NCBI RefSeq assembly: GCF_027497215.1
Contig: NZ_CP114904.1
Span: 682,001-746,000, forward strand
From: Micromonospora sp. WMMD812
Lineage (GTDB): Bacteria; Actinomycetota; Actinomycetes; Mycobacteriales; Micromonosporaceae
Length of the DNA: 64,000 bases
Direction: 5' to 3'
The notes beneath the pieces were generated by a model that was given only the letters and a program-made list of their open reading frames with translations, did no database searches and was not told the origin of the DNA. Numbering within the stretch: position 1 is the stretch's first letter; every line of letters starts with the position of its first letter. A program made the position numbers and the translations under genes. Below, in pieces: positions 19,058 through 27,857 of this stretch.

Positions 19058-20875
19058 TCACGGGCCGGTGGGGGCGGCCCGGATGGCGAGGGCGGCCTGG
19101 ACGAGCGAAGCGTGGGTCAGTGTCTGGGGGTAGTTGCCGAGGTGGGCGCCGGTCGCGGGGTCCAGCTCCTCGCCGTAGAGGCCGAGTGGGCTGGCGTGAT
19201 CGAGCATGGTCTGGAACAGCTCGACCGCCTCGGTGCGGCGCCCGGTGTGGGCGAGGGCCTGGACGAGCCAGAACGAGCAGGGCAGGAACGCCCCCTCGGT
19301 GCCCGGGAAGCCGTCACGCCCCGGCGGATAGCGGTAGAGCAGCGGACCGCCGGCGGAGAGCCGGTCCCGAATGGCGTCGATGGTGCCGCGCACCCGGGGC
19401 GACCCGACGCCGTCGATGCCGAGCAGCGGGAGGACGAGCAGGGCCGCGTCGAGGTCGGCCGAGCCGTAGCTGCGGACGTAGCTGGCCGCCGCCGGGTCGA
19501 AACCGGCTGCCCGAACGTCGGCGGCGATGGCATCTCGTGCGCTCTGCCAGCGTCGACGTTGGCGCTCCCGCAGGCGGTGCGTCTCGGCGATGCGCAGGGC
19601 GCGGTCCAGGGCGAGCCAGCCCATGAGCTTGGAATGTACGTGCTGGGCCGGTTCGCGGACCTCCCAGATGCCGGCGTCGGGCTCCTGCCAGCTACGGGCG
19701 ACCACGCCGGCGAAGCCGCGCACCGCCCGCCACGTCTCGCTGTAGAGGCGGTGCCCGCCCTGCACGAACGCCCAGGCGGCGTCAGTCACCCAACCGTAGC
19801 CGTCGAGCTGGTGTTGCCCGGCGGCGCCGTTGCCGATCCGGACCGGGACGCTGCCGCGATAGCCGGGCCAGCCGGGCAGCTCCCGTTCCGCGGGCACTCG
19901 GCGGCCGTGAAGGGTGAGCAGTGCCGGCAGGCGTGGCCGCTGCAGCCGGCTGGCGTGCAACAGCCACGCGAGGAAACCGCGGGCCTCGTCGGGTTTGCCG
20001 ACGCTGAGGAAGGCGCTGACGCCGATGCTGGCGTCCCGGGGCCAGACGTAGCGGTAGTCCCAGTTCCGTACCCCGCCGGGATCCTCGGGCAGGGACGTCG
20101 TGGGCGCGGCCACCGGGGCTCGCGAGGGCGAGTACGTCAGCAGCCGCATGGTCAGCAGGCTTCGAACGACGTGTTCCCGGAACGGCAGCGACCCGTCGAT
20201 CTCGGCGGTCCAGGCCCGCCAACGGTCTTCGTCCTCGGTGACCAGGTCCCAGGCCGATTCCGGCGCGACGTGGACCAGCGGTTCGCGGTGGGCCACGGCC
20301 AGCACGAGGGTGACCGGACGGCCCGGCCCGACCCCGATCATGGTGGGCCGGCCCGGCTCGATGGTGAGTGTAGGTGAGCTGTCCAGCGAGACCGCGAGCG
20401 ATCCCCACTGACACACCAGGGCCTGCCGCCGGTGGTCGAACCGGGGCCGGCGGTGCCGTGGGCCGAGCCGGGGGTCGAACTCGACGGCGGCGTCGACCGC
20501 TGCCTCCTCGGCCGACAGGCGCCGCACGATCACTGTCGTGGGTAGCAGGCGGCCGCTGACCTCGACCACCATGGCCTCGGTGAGGGTGAGCCGGCCGCTG
20601 CCCACCGCCCAGGTCGTCTCCAAGGTGGCGGTGTGCTGCCGGTAGCGCCGTTCGACGACCGTGGCCGGTCCGGCCGGGCCGACCCGGAACGTTCCCGCGT
20701 CCGGGCCCCCGACCAGCCGGCCGAACAGGGGCTCCCCGTCGAAGCGGGGCACGCAGAGCCAGTCGATCCCGCCGTCACCGCCGACGAGGGCAGCGGTGCG
20801 GGTGTCGCCCAACAACCCGTAGTCGCTGATCGGCGTTGGTGCCCGGGCGCACGACGCGTAGGTTGCACCGGTCAT
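19058..20875 (-). CDS. Glycoside hydrolase family 15 protein, intact
   Basis: A 605-residue cytoplasmic GH15 enzyme. The N-terminal beta-sandwich begins ISDYGLLGDTRTAALVGGDG. The (alpha/alpha)6 barrel has NWDYRYVWPRDASI, the catalytic acid in DAGIWEVREPAQHVHSKLMG, and the catalytic base region LYGEELDPATGAHLGNYPQT. GH15 members of this kind hydrolyse trehalose or alpha-1,4-glucans; the choice cannot be made by eye. There is no signal peptide. It follows a small membrane protein gene by 34 bp on the same strand. It is a paralogue of the broken copy at 1239-3036. Confidence 0.9.
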   Translation of the reverse strand: MTGATYASCARAPTPISDYGLLGDTRTAALVGGDGGIDWLCVPRFDGEPLFGRLVGGPDAGTFRVGPAGPATVVERRYRQHTATLETTWAVGSGRLTLTEAMVVEVSGRLLPTTVIVRRLSAEEAAVDAAVEFDPRLGPRHRRPRFDHRRQALVCQWGSLAVSLDSSPTLTIEPGRPTMIGVGPGRPVTLVLAVAHREPLVHVAPESAWDLVTEDEDRWRAWTAEIDGSLPFREHVVRSLLTMRLLTYSPSRAPVAAPTTSLPEDPGGVRNWDYRYVWPRDASIGVSAFLSVGKPDEARGFLAWLLHASRLQRPRLPALLTLHGRRVPAERELPGWPGYRGSVPVRIGNGAAGQHQLDGYGWVTDAAWAFVQGGHRLYSETWRAVRGFAGVVARSWQEPDAGIWEVREPAQHVHSKLMGWLALDRALRIAETHRLRERQRRRWQSARDAIAADVRAAGFDPAAASYVRSYGSADLDAALLVLPLLGIDGVGSPRVRGTIDAIRDRLSAGGPLLYRYPPGRDGFPGTEGAFLPCSFWLVQALAHTGRRTEAVELFQTMLDHASPLGLYGEELDPATGAHLGNYPQTLTHASLVQAALAIRAAPTGP

Positions 20876-20909
20876 GGAGATCGCTCCCTCACGAGTCGCG
20901 CGACGGGGG

Positions 20910-21386
20910 TCAGCCGGCCCGGAGGAGCAGTCCGAGGACCGCTCCGTAGAGCACGTGGACGACAGCCACGATCGCGGGAGTCTGGTTGCCGTAGTTGAGG
21001 GCGAACACGCCGGGCGGCTCCAGCACGGCCGCGCTGGCCAGGCCCGCCCGTGGGGAGGCCATCCGCGGGTGGACCCCGGGAAGCAGCGGCAGGAGCACCG
21101 TCAGCGCGATCCCGACGTGGACGGCCCCGAGCAACGCCCCGATCCACCAGGTGGCGCGGTGCAGCAGGGCGAACGTGGCCGCGTAGCCGAGGGCGAAGCC
21201 CTGGCCGGCACCGAGGTGCATGACGAACCCGATGACCCGGGCCCGGTCGGGATCCTCGGTGACGAGGGTCCCGAGCACCAGGGGAAAGTCGAGGCGGGTG
21301 AGGCCGGCCAGTTGGGCGGTGACCAGCGCCGCGGTGAGCGCCGTGGTGGCGACCAACCCGAACAACGCCCATCCGACCCAGTCCAT
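20910..21386 (-). CDS. Small four-helix membrane protein, function unknown
   Basis: A 158-residue protein with hydrophobic segments at about residues 5-28, 48-70, 80-101 and 137-155. The pattern (helix 1 ALFGLVATTALTAALVTAQL; GFVMHLGAGQGFALGYAATF; PGVFALNYGNQTP) is conserved-looking but I do not recognise a named family. It is the first gene of a leftward run with GH15 and the ABC exporter. Its ATG at 21386 has no strong ribosome site. Confidence 0.75.
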   Translation of the reverse strand: MDWVGWALFGLVATTALTAALVTAQLAGLTRLDFPLVLGTLVTEDPDRARVIGFVMHLGAGQGFALGYAATFALLHRATWWIGALLGAVHVGIALTVLLPLLPGVHPRMASPRAGLASAAVLEPPGVFALNYGNQTPAIVAVVHVLYGAVLGLLLRAG

Positions 21387-21920
21387 CTCAGCGGTGGCGG
21401 ACGTGGTCCCGAGCCGTCGGCGGGCGGCACCGCGACGTTCTCTCGGTCATCGGTCCGTCCTCCGGCTCGGCAACGTGAAGCGTCTACGGTCCTGATCGGG
21501 ACGCCCGCGTCGCACCGACATCGACGGCCCTGCCGGTTTTTCACCATAAACCACGGTTCTGTCGGCTGCGGGCTGCTCGCCGAGATGCGATCGGCGGCCG
21601 GACGGCGCCCCCGGGGGCGGGTGGTCGGCGCCCGCTGGGCAGATCCCGGTGACGGCGCCGCCACCGGAAGCGCGCCGGCGCCGGCGAGGCACGCACTCGT
21701 TCGTCACTGGGTGCGCACTGCGGCCTTCTAGCGTGCCTTGGCACGGCGTGGCGGCGCCGGCGGACGGCCCGGGACAGGGGCGGAGCCAGGAAGATCGTCG
21801 GTGCCCGGCTGGCGGCCACCGACCTGGCGGCCGGGCGCGCCGGCTGAGCCGGGAGATCGACATGCCGCGGGCCGGGCACCTGCCCGACCCTCCTACCGAC
21901 CACGAACGAAAGAAGATGCC
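21387..21920. other. 534-bp divergent intergenic region
   Basis: No convincing gene is present; the open frames here are short or shadows. An AT-richer patch at about 21535-21560 contains GGTTT and AAACC as a short inverted repeat and AACCACGGTT just after it. A TAGCGT hexamer at 21729-21734 could be a -10 for the stress protein gene, but no good -35 is seen. The region must hold promoters for both flanking units. Confidence 0.4.
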
Positions 21921-22811
21921 ATGACGCTCAAGACTGGTGCTCCCGTTGTGGTGGGCGTGGACGGTTCCGCCGCCGCCTTGGACGCGGTGCGGGTGGCGGC
22001 CCGGGAGGCGGCGTACCGGCGGCGGCCGCTGCGGATCGTGCACGCCTTCATCTGGCCGTTGATGCGCGTGTCGGTCGGCCCGGCTCCGGGCGGCCCGGCC
22101 GACGGCGGCCTGCGCCACCAGGCCGAGCGGTACGTCGCCGAGGCGGTCGCCGAGGCCGAGGCGGTCGCCTCGGAGGTGCCGGTCACCGGGGCCGTCGTCG
22201 ACGGTGCGGCGACCGCGGTGATGCTGGCCGAGTCCCGGGAGGCCGCGCTGGTGGTGCTCGGGCACCGTGGTCTGGGTGGCTTCGCCGGGCTGCTGATCGG
22301 CTCGGTCACCGTGCAGGTCTCGGCCCAGGCCCCGTGTCCGGTGCTCGTGGTACGGGGGGAGCCGCGCGCCGACGGCCCGGTGGTGGTGGGTGTGGACGGC
22401 TCGGACATGTCCACCGAGGCGGTCGGCGTCGCGTTCGAGGAAGCCGCCTACCGGGACGCCCCGTTGGTCGCGGTGCACGCGTGGCTCTTTCCCGCGCCGG
22501 CCGGCCCCGGCGACATCCTGCCCCTGGTGTACGACGTGGACGAGTACGGCGACGAGGTGAAGCGGGTCCTCGCCGAGTCGGTCGCCGGCTACACCGAGCG
22601 TTACCCGCAGGTGGCCGTGCAGCACCGGGTGGTCCGGGGCACGCCGGCCCACGTCCTGGCGAACGAGTCGACGACCGCCCAACTGGTGGTCGTCGGTGCG
22701 CACGGCCGCGGCGCCGTCGGCGGGCTGCTGCTCGGCTCGGTCAGCCACGCGGTGCTGCACCACTCGCACGCCCCGCTCGTCATCGTCCGGCACCGCCGTC
22801 CGGCCGCCTAG
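21921..22811 (+). CDS. Tandem universal stress protein (two UspA domains)
   Basis: A 296-residue protein with two Usp domains, about residues 8-143 and 151-290. Each starts with a strand and Asp motif (VVVGVDGSAAAL; VVVGVDGSDMST) and ends with the ATP-binding G-2x-G-9x-G(S/T) motif (GHRGLGGFAGLLIGSV; GAHGRGAVGGLLLGSV). Such proteins bind ATP and act in dormancy or stress adaptation. The ATG follows an AAAGAAG site. It is the first gene of a rightward pair with phoD, but a 174-bp gap suggests separate promoters. Confidence 0.93.
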   Translation: MTLKTGAPVVVGVDGSAAALDAVRVAAREAAYRRRPLRIVHAFIWPLMRVSVGPAPGGPADGGLRHQAERYVAEAVAEAEAVASEVPVTGAVVDGAATAVMLAESREAALVVLGHRGLGGFAGLLIGSVTVQVSAQAPCPVLVVRGEPRADGPVVVGVDGSDMSTEAVGVAFEEAAYRDAPLVAVHAWLFPAPAGPGDILPLVYDVDEYGDEVKRVLAESVAGYTERYPQVAVQHRVVRGTPAHVLANESTTAQLVVVGAHGRGAVGGLLLGSVSHAVLHHSHAPLVIVRHRRPAA

Positions 22812-22836
22812 CTCACGCCACCACAGCGGCGAGATG

Positions 22837-22858
22837 GTTCACCGTCTCTTCGGGACAA
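22837..22858 (+). promoter_or_regulatory. Weak PHO-box-like repeat upstream of phoD
   Basis: GTTCACC at 22837-22843 equals the Streptomyces PHO-box half-site. The next 11-base unit (CTTCGGGACAA) matches poorly, so this is only half a box. It lies about 143 bp before the phoD start. Confidence 0.25.
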
Positions 22859-22985
22859 CGCCGCGGCTGCGCCTGCCACGTGAGCCGAATTCTCACTCGC
22901 CGGACCACTGCCCGTCACGTGATCTTCAGGAGTCGGGCGGACGGGCTGCCGAGGCTGTCGGGACTACGTCTCGATCAAGGCAGGT

Positions 22986-25520
22986 GTGGCAGTGGCGGAC
23001 GCATCCCCCATCAGCCGGCGACGGTTCCTGACCCTCGCGGGCGGTACCGCCGGCATGGTCGCCGTGAGCCAGCTGATCGCCGAACTCCCCGCGGCGTACG
23101 CGGACGACCTCGATCCGGCGCCGTTCGCGCTCGGTGTCGCCTCCGGCGAGCCGGACCACGAGAGCGTCGTGCTGTGGACGAGGCTGGTGCGGGACCCACT
23201 GAACGCGGTCGACGGCGGCATGCCGGCGGAGCCGGTGCAGGTCACGTGGGAGGTGGCCCGCGACCCGGAGTTCCGTAAGGTGGTCCGGTCCGGCGAGGCG
23301 ACCGCGGTGCCGGCGTCAGCGCACACCGTGCACGTGGTCGTGGACGACCTGGCGCCCGACCGTTGGTACTGGTACCGCTTCCGCAGCGACGAGGCGTACA
23401 GCCGCACCGGACGTACGCGGACCATGCCGCCACCCGGCGCCAAGGCCGACCACATGCGGTTCGCCTTCGTCTCGTGCCAGTCCTGGGTCGGCGGCCCCTA
23501 CCCCGCCTACCGCGACCTGGCCGACCAGGACCTCGACTTCGTCGTCCACCTCGGCGACTACATCTACGAGACCACCAACGGCAGCCTCACCGAGTTCCGC
23601 CGCCTGCACGCTCTCTACAAGACGTCCCCGGACCTGCGCGCCGCCCACGCCCGGTTCCCGTTCGTCCTCACCTGGGACGACCACGAGGTGCAGAACAACT
23701 ACGCCGGCGCCATTCCACCCGGCCCGGCCGACGGTCGCCCCTTCCTGGAGCGCCGCGCCAACGGCTACCAGGCCTACTACGAGCACCTGCCGCTGCGCCC
23801 CAACCAGCGCCCCACCGGGCCGGACATGCTCATGTACCGCCGACTCAACTTCGGCCGGCTCGCCCAGTTCAGCGTGCTCGACACCCGGCAGTACCGCAGC
23901 GACCAGGCGCTCGGCGACGGTCGGAAGGAACCGACCGGGGAGGTCTTCGACCCGACCCGCACCATGACCGGCCCCGAGCAGGAGCGCTGGCTGCTCGACG
24001 GGCTGGGCCGGTCGAAGGCACGGTGGAACGTCATCGCCCAGCAGACCATCATGGCCGCCTTCGACTACGACCTCGGGCCCGGGCAGATCGTCAACCTCGA
24101 CCAGTGGGACGGCTACCCGCCGGCCCGGTCCCGCATCCTCGACTTCGTCGCCAGGCACCGGGTGCGCAACCCCGTCGTCCTCAGTGGAGACTGGCACACC
24201 CACTGGGTCAACGACCTGAAGACCGACTTCACCGACCCGTGCGCGAAGACGGTCGCCACCGAGTTCGTCGGCACCTCGATCTCGTCCGGCGCGGGCTGGG
24301 ACGCCGACGTCCGGGCCGGCCTACCGGCCAACCCCCACGTCAAGTTCTACAACGGCAGCTATCGCGGTTACGTGATCTGCGACGTCACCGAGCGCCGCTG
24401 GCGGGCGGACCTCCGTATCGTGCTGAACGCCCGCGACGCCGCCTCGCCGGCGTACACCATCGCCGCGTTCGAGGTACGCGACGGCGTACCGGGGGCGCGC
24501 CGGATCGACGCCGGCGACGGCATCGTCGCTCGGGTCACCGACGCGGCCACGGGCGCGGCCCTGCCGAACGTGCAGGTGTCGGTGACCGCGGCGGACGGCA
24601 CGCAGCAGGCGACGAGCACCACGGACCCGTCGGGTGAGGTCCTCGCCTTCGCCCCGCCCGGCAGTTACACCGTCGCCGTGAACGGGGTGGGCTACGAGCC
24701 CGCGAGCCAACCGGCGACGGTCGTCGAGGGCGTGCCGACAAAGCTCGACCTGCCGCTGCGCCGGGCCGCGGCCAGTGCCGGCACCGGTCGTACCGTCCCC
24801 GGACCGCAGTCCGAGGCCAGCTCGTCCGACCTGGTGCTCGGCAACGACCTGGTGGCGCTGGCCGTCTCCGCCGGCACCGACGATCCGCAGCTGGCCGGAG
24901 TCACCGTCGGCAAGCCGCTGGACCTGGCCGCGGTCGGGCACCTCGACCAGCTCGACTGGATCAACCTGCCCTACGCCTCGGCCACGCAGCCCCGCGGTGG
25001 CAACGCCTGGCAGCAGCGCACCGTCCGGTCCACCACCGTGGACGTGGTCTCGGAAGGCGGCTCGGCGGCGACCGTGCGCGCCACGGGTGCCAGCACCGCC
25101 GTGCCCGACCTGCGGGTCGTCACGACGTACACCGTCCGGCCGAACGAACCATGGGTGACGGCGGAGAGCGCCTTCACCAACCTCGGCACCGAACCGCGCA
25201 CCTTCTGGACCGGTGACGCACTCGACCACGACGGCGCCGGCCAGCGCAGCGGCGTGCCCGGGCACGGCACCATCACCAGCAGCACCCCGGCCGACTACCC
25301 GCCCACCGCGCCGTGGATCGGCATGACCGGCTCGGACCGCCAGACCTACGGACTGCTCTACGAGGACAGCGCCTTCGTCGCGTACGCCGCCTACAACTGG
25401 GTGATGAGCCAGCGTCAGGTGACCCTCGGGGCGGGCGAGACGTTCACGCTGCGACGCCGGATCGTGGCCGTCGACAGCGGCGAGGGCGCTGACCCGTTCG
25501 CGGTGCTCGGGCAGCTCTGA
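22986..25520 (+). CDS. phoD: Tat-exported PhoD-type alkaline phosphatase with extra C-terminal domains
   Basis: An 844-residue secreted phosphodiesterase/alkaline phosphatase. The Tat signal is SRRRFLTLAGG at residues 10-20, cleaved near AAYA-DD. The PhoD N domain (about 44-135) is followed by the calcium/iron catalytic domain with VVHLGDYIYE, LTWDDHEVQNNY and VVLSGDWHTHW. After residue 500 comes a carboxypeptidase-regulatory-like beta sandwich (VTDAATGAALPNVQVSVTAA) and a further C-terminal domain of about 240 residues with no domain I recognise. Ordinary PhoD proteins end near residue 520-560. It releases phosphate from organic esters outside the cell. GTG 22986 follows AAGGCAGGT. Confidence 0.9.
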   Translation: MAVADASPISRRRFLTLAGGTAGMVAVSQLIAELPAAYADDLDPAPFALGVASGEPDHESVVLWTRLVRDPLNAVDGGMPAEPVQVTWEVARDPEFRKVVRSGEATAVPASAHTVHVVVDDLAPDRWYWYRFRSDEAYSRTGRTRTMPPPGAKADHMRFAFVSCQSWVGGPYPAYRDLADQDLDFVVHLGDYIYETTNGSLTEFRRLHALYKTSPDLRAAHARFPFVLTWDDHEVQNNYAGAIPPGPADGRPFLERRANGYQAYYEHLPLRPNQRPTGPDMLMYRRLNFGRLAQFSVLDTRQYRSDQALGDGRKEPTGEVFDPTRTMTGPEQERWLLDGLGRSKARWNVIAQQTIMAAFDYDLGPGQIVNLDQWDGYPPARSRILDFVARHRVRNPVVLSGDWHTHWVNDLKTDFTDPCAKTVATEFVGTSISSGAGWDADVRAGLPANPHVKFYNGSYRGYVICDVTERRWRADLRIVLNARDAASPAYTIAAFEVRDGVPGARRIDAGDGIVARVTDAATGAALPNVQVSVTAADGTQQATSTTDPSGEVLAFAPPGSYTVAVNGVGYEPASQPATVVEGVPTKLDLPLRRAAASAGTGRTVPGPQSEASSSDLVLGNDLVALAVSAGTDDPQLAGVTVGKPLDLAAVGHLDQLDWINLPYASATQPRGGNAWQQRTVRSTTVDVVSEGGSAATVRATGASTAVPDLRVVTTYTVRPNEPWVTAESAFTNLGTEPRTFWTGDALDHDGAGQRSGVPGHGTITSSTPADYPPTAPWIGMTGSDRQTYGLLYEDSAFVAYAAYNWVMSQRQVTLGAGETFTLRRRIVAVDSGEGADPFAVLGQL

Positions 25521-25532
25521 CCGGCCGGTGCG

Positions 25533-25835
25533 CTACCAGCCGGACCCGGTCCGGCCCAGCCAGTCGGCATACGTGATCTCCCCGAGGGGCGCCCTGTCAT
25601 CCGGCATCAGGCTCCGCTCGTCCAGCTCGCTTCCGAAGTAGCGCGCGTGCTCGTCGGTGACCACCTCGCGTGGATCGCCGAGAGCCGCGAAGGCCTTCCG
25701 GAAGAACTCGTCCATCCGGAGCCGCTCGGGCCCGGCGACCTCGACCCGGCCGTTCGCCGGCGACCCCGAACACACCCGGGCGACCGCCTGGGCCACCTCG
25801 TCGCTGGCCATCGGCTGGAGAGCACCGGTGCCAGG
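25533..25835 (-). pseudogene. Remnant of an NmrA-like/SDR NAD(P)-binding oxidoreductase (C-terminal part only)
   Basis: The last 92 residues read as the C terminus of an NmrA-like SDR protein: MASDEVAQAVARV, NGRVEVAGPERLRMDEF, DPREVVTDEHARYFGSEL and a final YADWL. The Rossmann N-terminal half (GxxGxxG) is absent from all frames upstream on this strand, where the sequence up to the TMEM175 stop is not recognisable. It is a truncated gene left between phoD and the TMEM175/ECF41 pair. Confidence 0.75.
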
Positions 25836-26004
25836 TGCACCTTGCCGCCTTCCGTGCCGGCGTCGGCGATGCCGGGACGAACTTCGGGTGCGGTCCGGCA
25901 TCAGTCGAGACCGGGAGCCCACCGGATCGGTGACTCCTCGGCGAACAATGTCCAGGAAATCGCGACACCCGACGCCCTGTTGCCACGGGCGCGACCTCGC
26001 ACCC

Positions 26005-26613
26005 TCAGGCCGGAGCCTCGTGTTCGCGGACCACCCGGGCGATGCGGCGGTCGGGGACGACCCACATGACCACGATGAAGACGAAGCACGCCAGGGCGAT
26101 CCACACTCCGACACGCCCGCCGATCGCCAGGGCGGCGACGATCCCGGCGACGTCGAACGCCAGCGAGAGCTTGCCCTTGCGGTCGGTGCCGACCGCCTCA
26201 CGTAGCGGCGACTCCAGCCCCTGCTGCCAAATGATCACCCACTGGAGCACCAGGTAGGCGAGGGCCGCGCCGAGCAGGTTCAGACCGTAGATGACGACCG
26301 GGATCCGCTCGAACCGTGATTCGGACACCCAGGTGGTCGTGAACGGGACCAGCGACAGGCAGAACAGCAGGGCCAGGTTCGCCCACAGCACACTGCCGCT
26401 GACCCGACGAACCAGGTGGAACATGTGGTGGTGGGCATTCCAGTAGATGCCCACATAGATGAAGCTGAGGAGATAGATCAGCAGCCCGAGGCCGGTCGTG
26501 TGGACGAGGTCGGAGAGATCGTGACCCTCCGGCACCCGCAGCTCCAGCACCATGATCGTGATGACGATGGCGAGCACCCCGTCGCTGAACGCCTCCAGTC
26601 GATTGGTCCTCAC
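26005..26613 (-). CDS. TMEM175 family potassium-channel-like membrane protein
   Basis: A 202-residue six-helix protein. The family motif RxxxFSDGVxAIxxT is seen at the N terminus (RLEAFSDGVLAIVITIM). His-rich YWNAHHHMFHLV follows the second helix, as in bacterial TMEM175. These proteins are K+-permeable channels, two-fold repeated in animals and single in bacteria. GTG 26613 was chosen because GAGAGG lies about 8 bases before it; the much longer reading upstream has no homology. An ECF41-like promoter points at this gene from 26782. Confidence 0.88.
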   Translation of the reverse strand: MRTNRLEAFSDGVLAIVITIMVLELRVPEGHDLSDLVHTTGLGLLIYLLSFIYVGIYWNAHHHMFHLVRRVSGSVLWANLALLFCLSLVPFTTTWVSESRFERIPVVIYGLNLLGAALAYLVLQWVIIWQQGLESPLREAVGTDRKGKLSLAFDVAGIVAALAIGGRVGVWIALACFVFIVVMWVVPDRRIARVVREHEAPA

Positions 26614-26755
26614 GGTGCCAACCTCTCTGTCGATACCTGGATACCGCTTCGAACGCCCTGCTGCCGGGTGACCCGGGTGCGGCCCTCGGCGACGCTGCCG
26701 GACCTCACCCGGCGAGAGGGTCACGCCGCGACCGGAACGCTTGCACACCAGCCGA

Positions 26756-26782
26756 GACAGGGCAGCCGCGGAATGTGTGACA
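26756..26782 (-). promoter_or_regulatory. ECF41-like promoter pointing to the TMEM175 gene
   Basis: On the minus strand TGTCACA (complement of 26776-26782) is followed after 16 bases by TGTC (complement of 26756-26759). The published ECF41 target consensus, as I recall it, is TGTCACA - 16 - CGTC, so this differs by one base. It lies in the space between the TMEM175 gene and the divergent ECF41 sigma gene. Confidence 0.5.
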
Positions 26783-26887
26783 GGTGTGGTCGCCGTCACG
26801 TCTGCCGGCCGATCGTTGGGAGTCGCCGCCTGTTCGGACCACGATGGGCCGGTAGCAGCCGTGAGGTGAGCGGAACGGGGGCGCGCG

Positions 26888-27796
26888 ATGACGGATTCCG
26901 GGACGGGCCAGGAGCCGGCCGGCACGGGTGATCTCGAGGAGGCCGCGGCGGTCTTCACGAACGTGCGGCCCCGCCTGTTCGGGATCGCGTATCGGATGCT
27001 CAGCAGCGCCACCGAGGCCGAGGACCTGGTACAGGAGGTCTGGCTGCGGTGGCAGACCTGTGACCGGAGCGTGGTGGTCAACCCGGCGGCGTTCCTGGCC
27101 ACGACGACCACCCGGCTGGCCATCAACGCCCTTCAGTCGGCGCGGGTGCGGCGTGAGACGTACATCGGGCCGTGGCTGCCGGAACCCGTCGACACGAGCG
27201 CGGACCCGTACCTGGGGGCCGAGCGCGGTGCGGCTCTGGAGTTCGCGGCCCTGCTGCTGATGGAGAGGCTCACGCCGGGCGAACGCGCCGCGTACGTCCT
27301 GCGGGAGGCTTTCGACTACCCGTACGGGCAGATCGCCGACATCCTGCAGTCGACCGAGCCCGCGGTGCGGCAGCTGGTCAGCCGGGCGCGCAAACACGTG
27401 ACGGAGGCGAGGCGTACGCCGGCCAGCGCGTCCGCGCAGCGGGAACTGCTGGCCACGTTCCTCACGGCGGCCCGCTCCGGCGACCTGGGGGCGTTGGAGC
27501 GGCTCTTCGCGGCGAACGTGACCAGCATGTCCGACGGCAATGGCAGGGTGCGCGTCTCCCGCCGGCCCGTGCGGGGAGCAGCGCGCGTGGCCAGGTTCAT
27601 GGCCGCGATCTCCTCCTGGTTCTGGGACGGCGCCGACGTCCGGTGGGCGAGCACGAACGGGCAGACGTCCGCCGTGGTGTCGCGCGACGGCACCGTGGAC
27701 GCCGTGATCACGGTGACCGCCTCGAGCGAGGGCATCGATCACGTGCTGTGGATGATGAACTCCGAGAAGATCACGGCCGTGTCCGCTCCGGCCTGA
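26888..27796 (+). CDS. ECF41-type sigma factor with SnoaL-like C-terminal domain (SigJ-like)
   Basis: A 302-residue extracytoplasmic-function sigma factor. Region 2 reads RLFGIAYRMLSSATEAEDLV and EVWLRWQ; region 4 is ERAAYVLREAFDYPYGQIAD with RQLVSRARKHV. Residues from about 190 form the SnoaL/NTF2-like extension that regulates ECF41 factors in place of an anti-sigma factor. The group is normally linked to a carboxymuconolactone decarboxylase, oxidoreductase or epimerase gene; here the only adjacent candidate is the SDR remnant at 25533. Confidence 0.9.
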   Translation: MTDSGTGQEPAGTGDLEEAAAVFTNVRPRLFGIAYRMLSSATEAEDLVQEVWLRWQTCDRSVVVNPAAFLATTTTRLAINALQSARVRRETYIGPWLPEPVDTSADPYLGAERGAALEFAALLLMERLTPGERAAYVLREAFDYPYGQIADILQSTEPAVRQLVSRARKHVTEARRTPASASAQRELLATFLTAARSGDLGALERLFAANVTSMSDGNGRVRVSRRPVRGAARVARFMAAISSWFWDGADVRWASTNGQTSAVVSRDGTVDAVITVTASSEGIDHVLWMMNSEKITAVSAPA

Positions 27797-27857
27797 CTCG
27801 CCGACGTCACAGAACAGCGCGCTGTCCGGTCCTAGCTACTGGGATTCGGGAGGTGTG

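Noticed and set aside
21387..21920. DevR/DosR-type box before the tandem universal stress protein gene
   Set aside because: No sequence close to the GGGACT-type palindrome was found in the region.
21447..22793. 448-residue reverse frame opposite the universal stress protein gene
   Set aside because: Shadow of the tandem Usp gene and its leader; no domain or ribosome site.
25840..26004. Possible insertion element or transposase scar between the SDR remnant and the TMEM175 gene
   Set aside because: No terminal inverted repeats, target duplication or transposase similarity could be seen.
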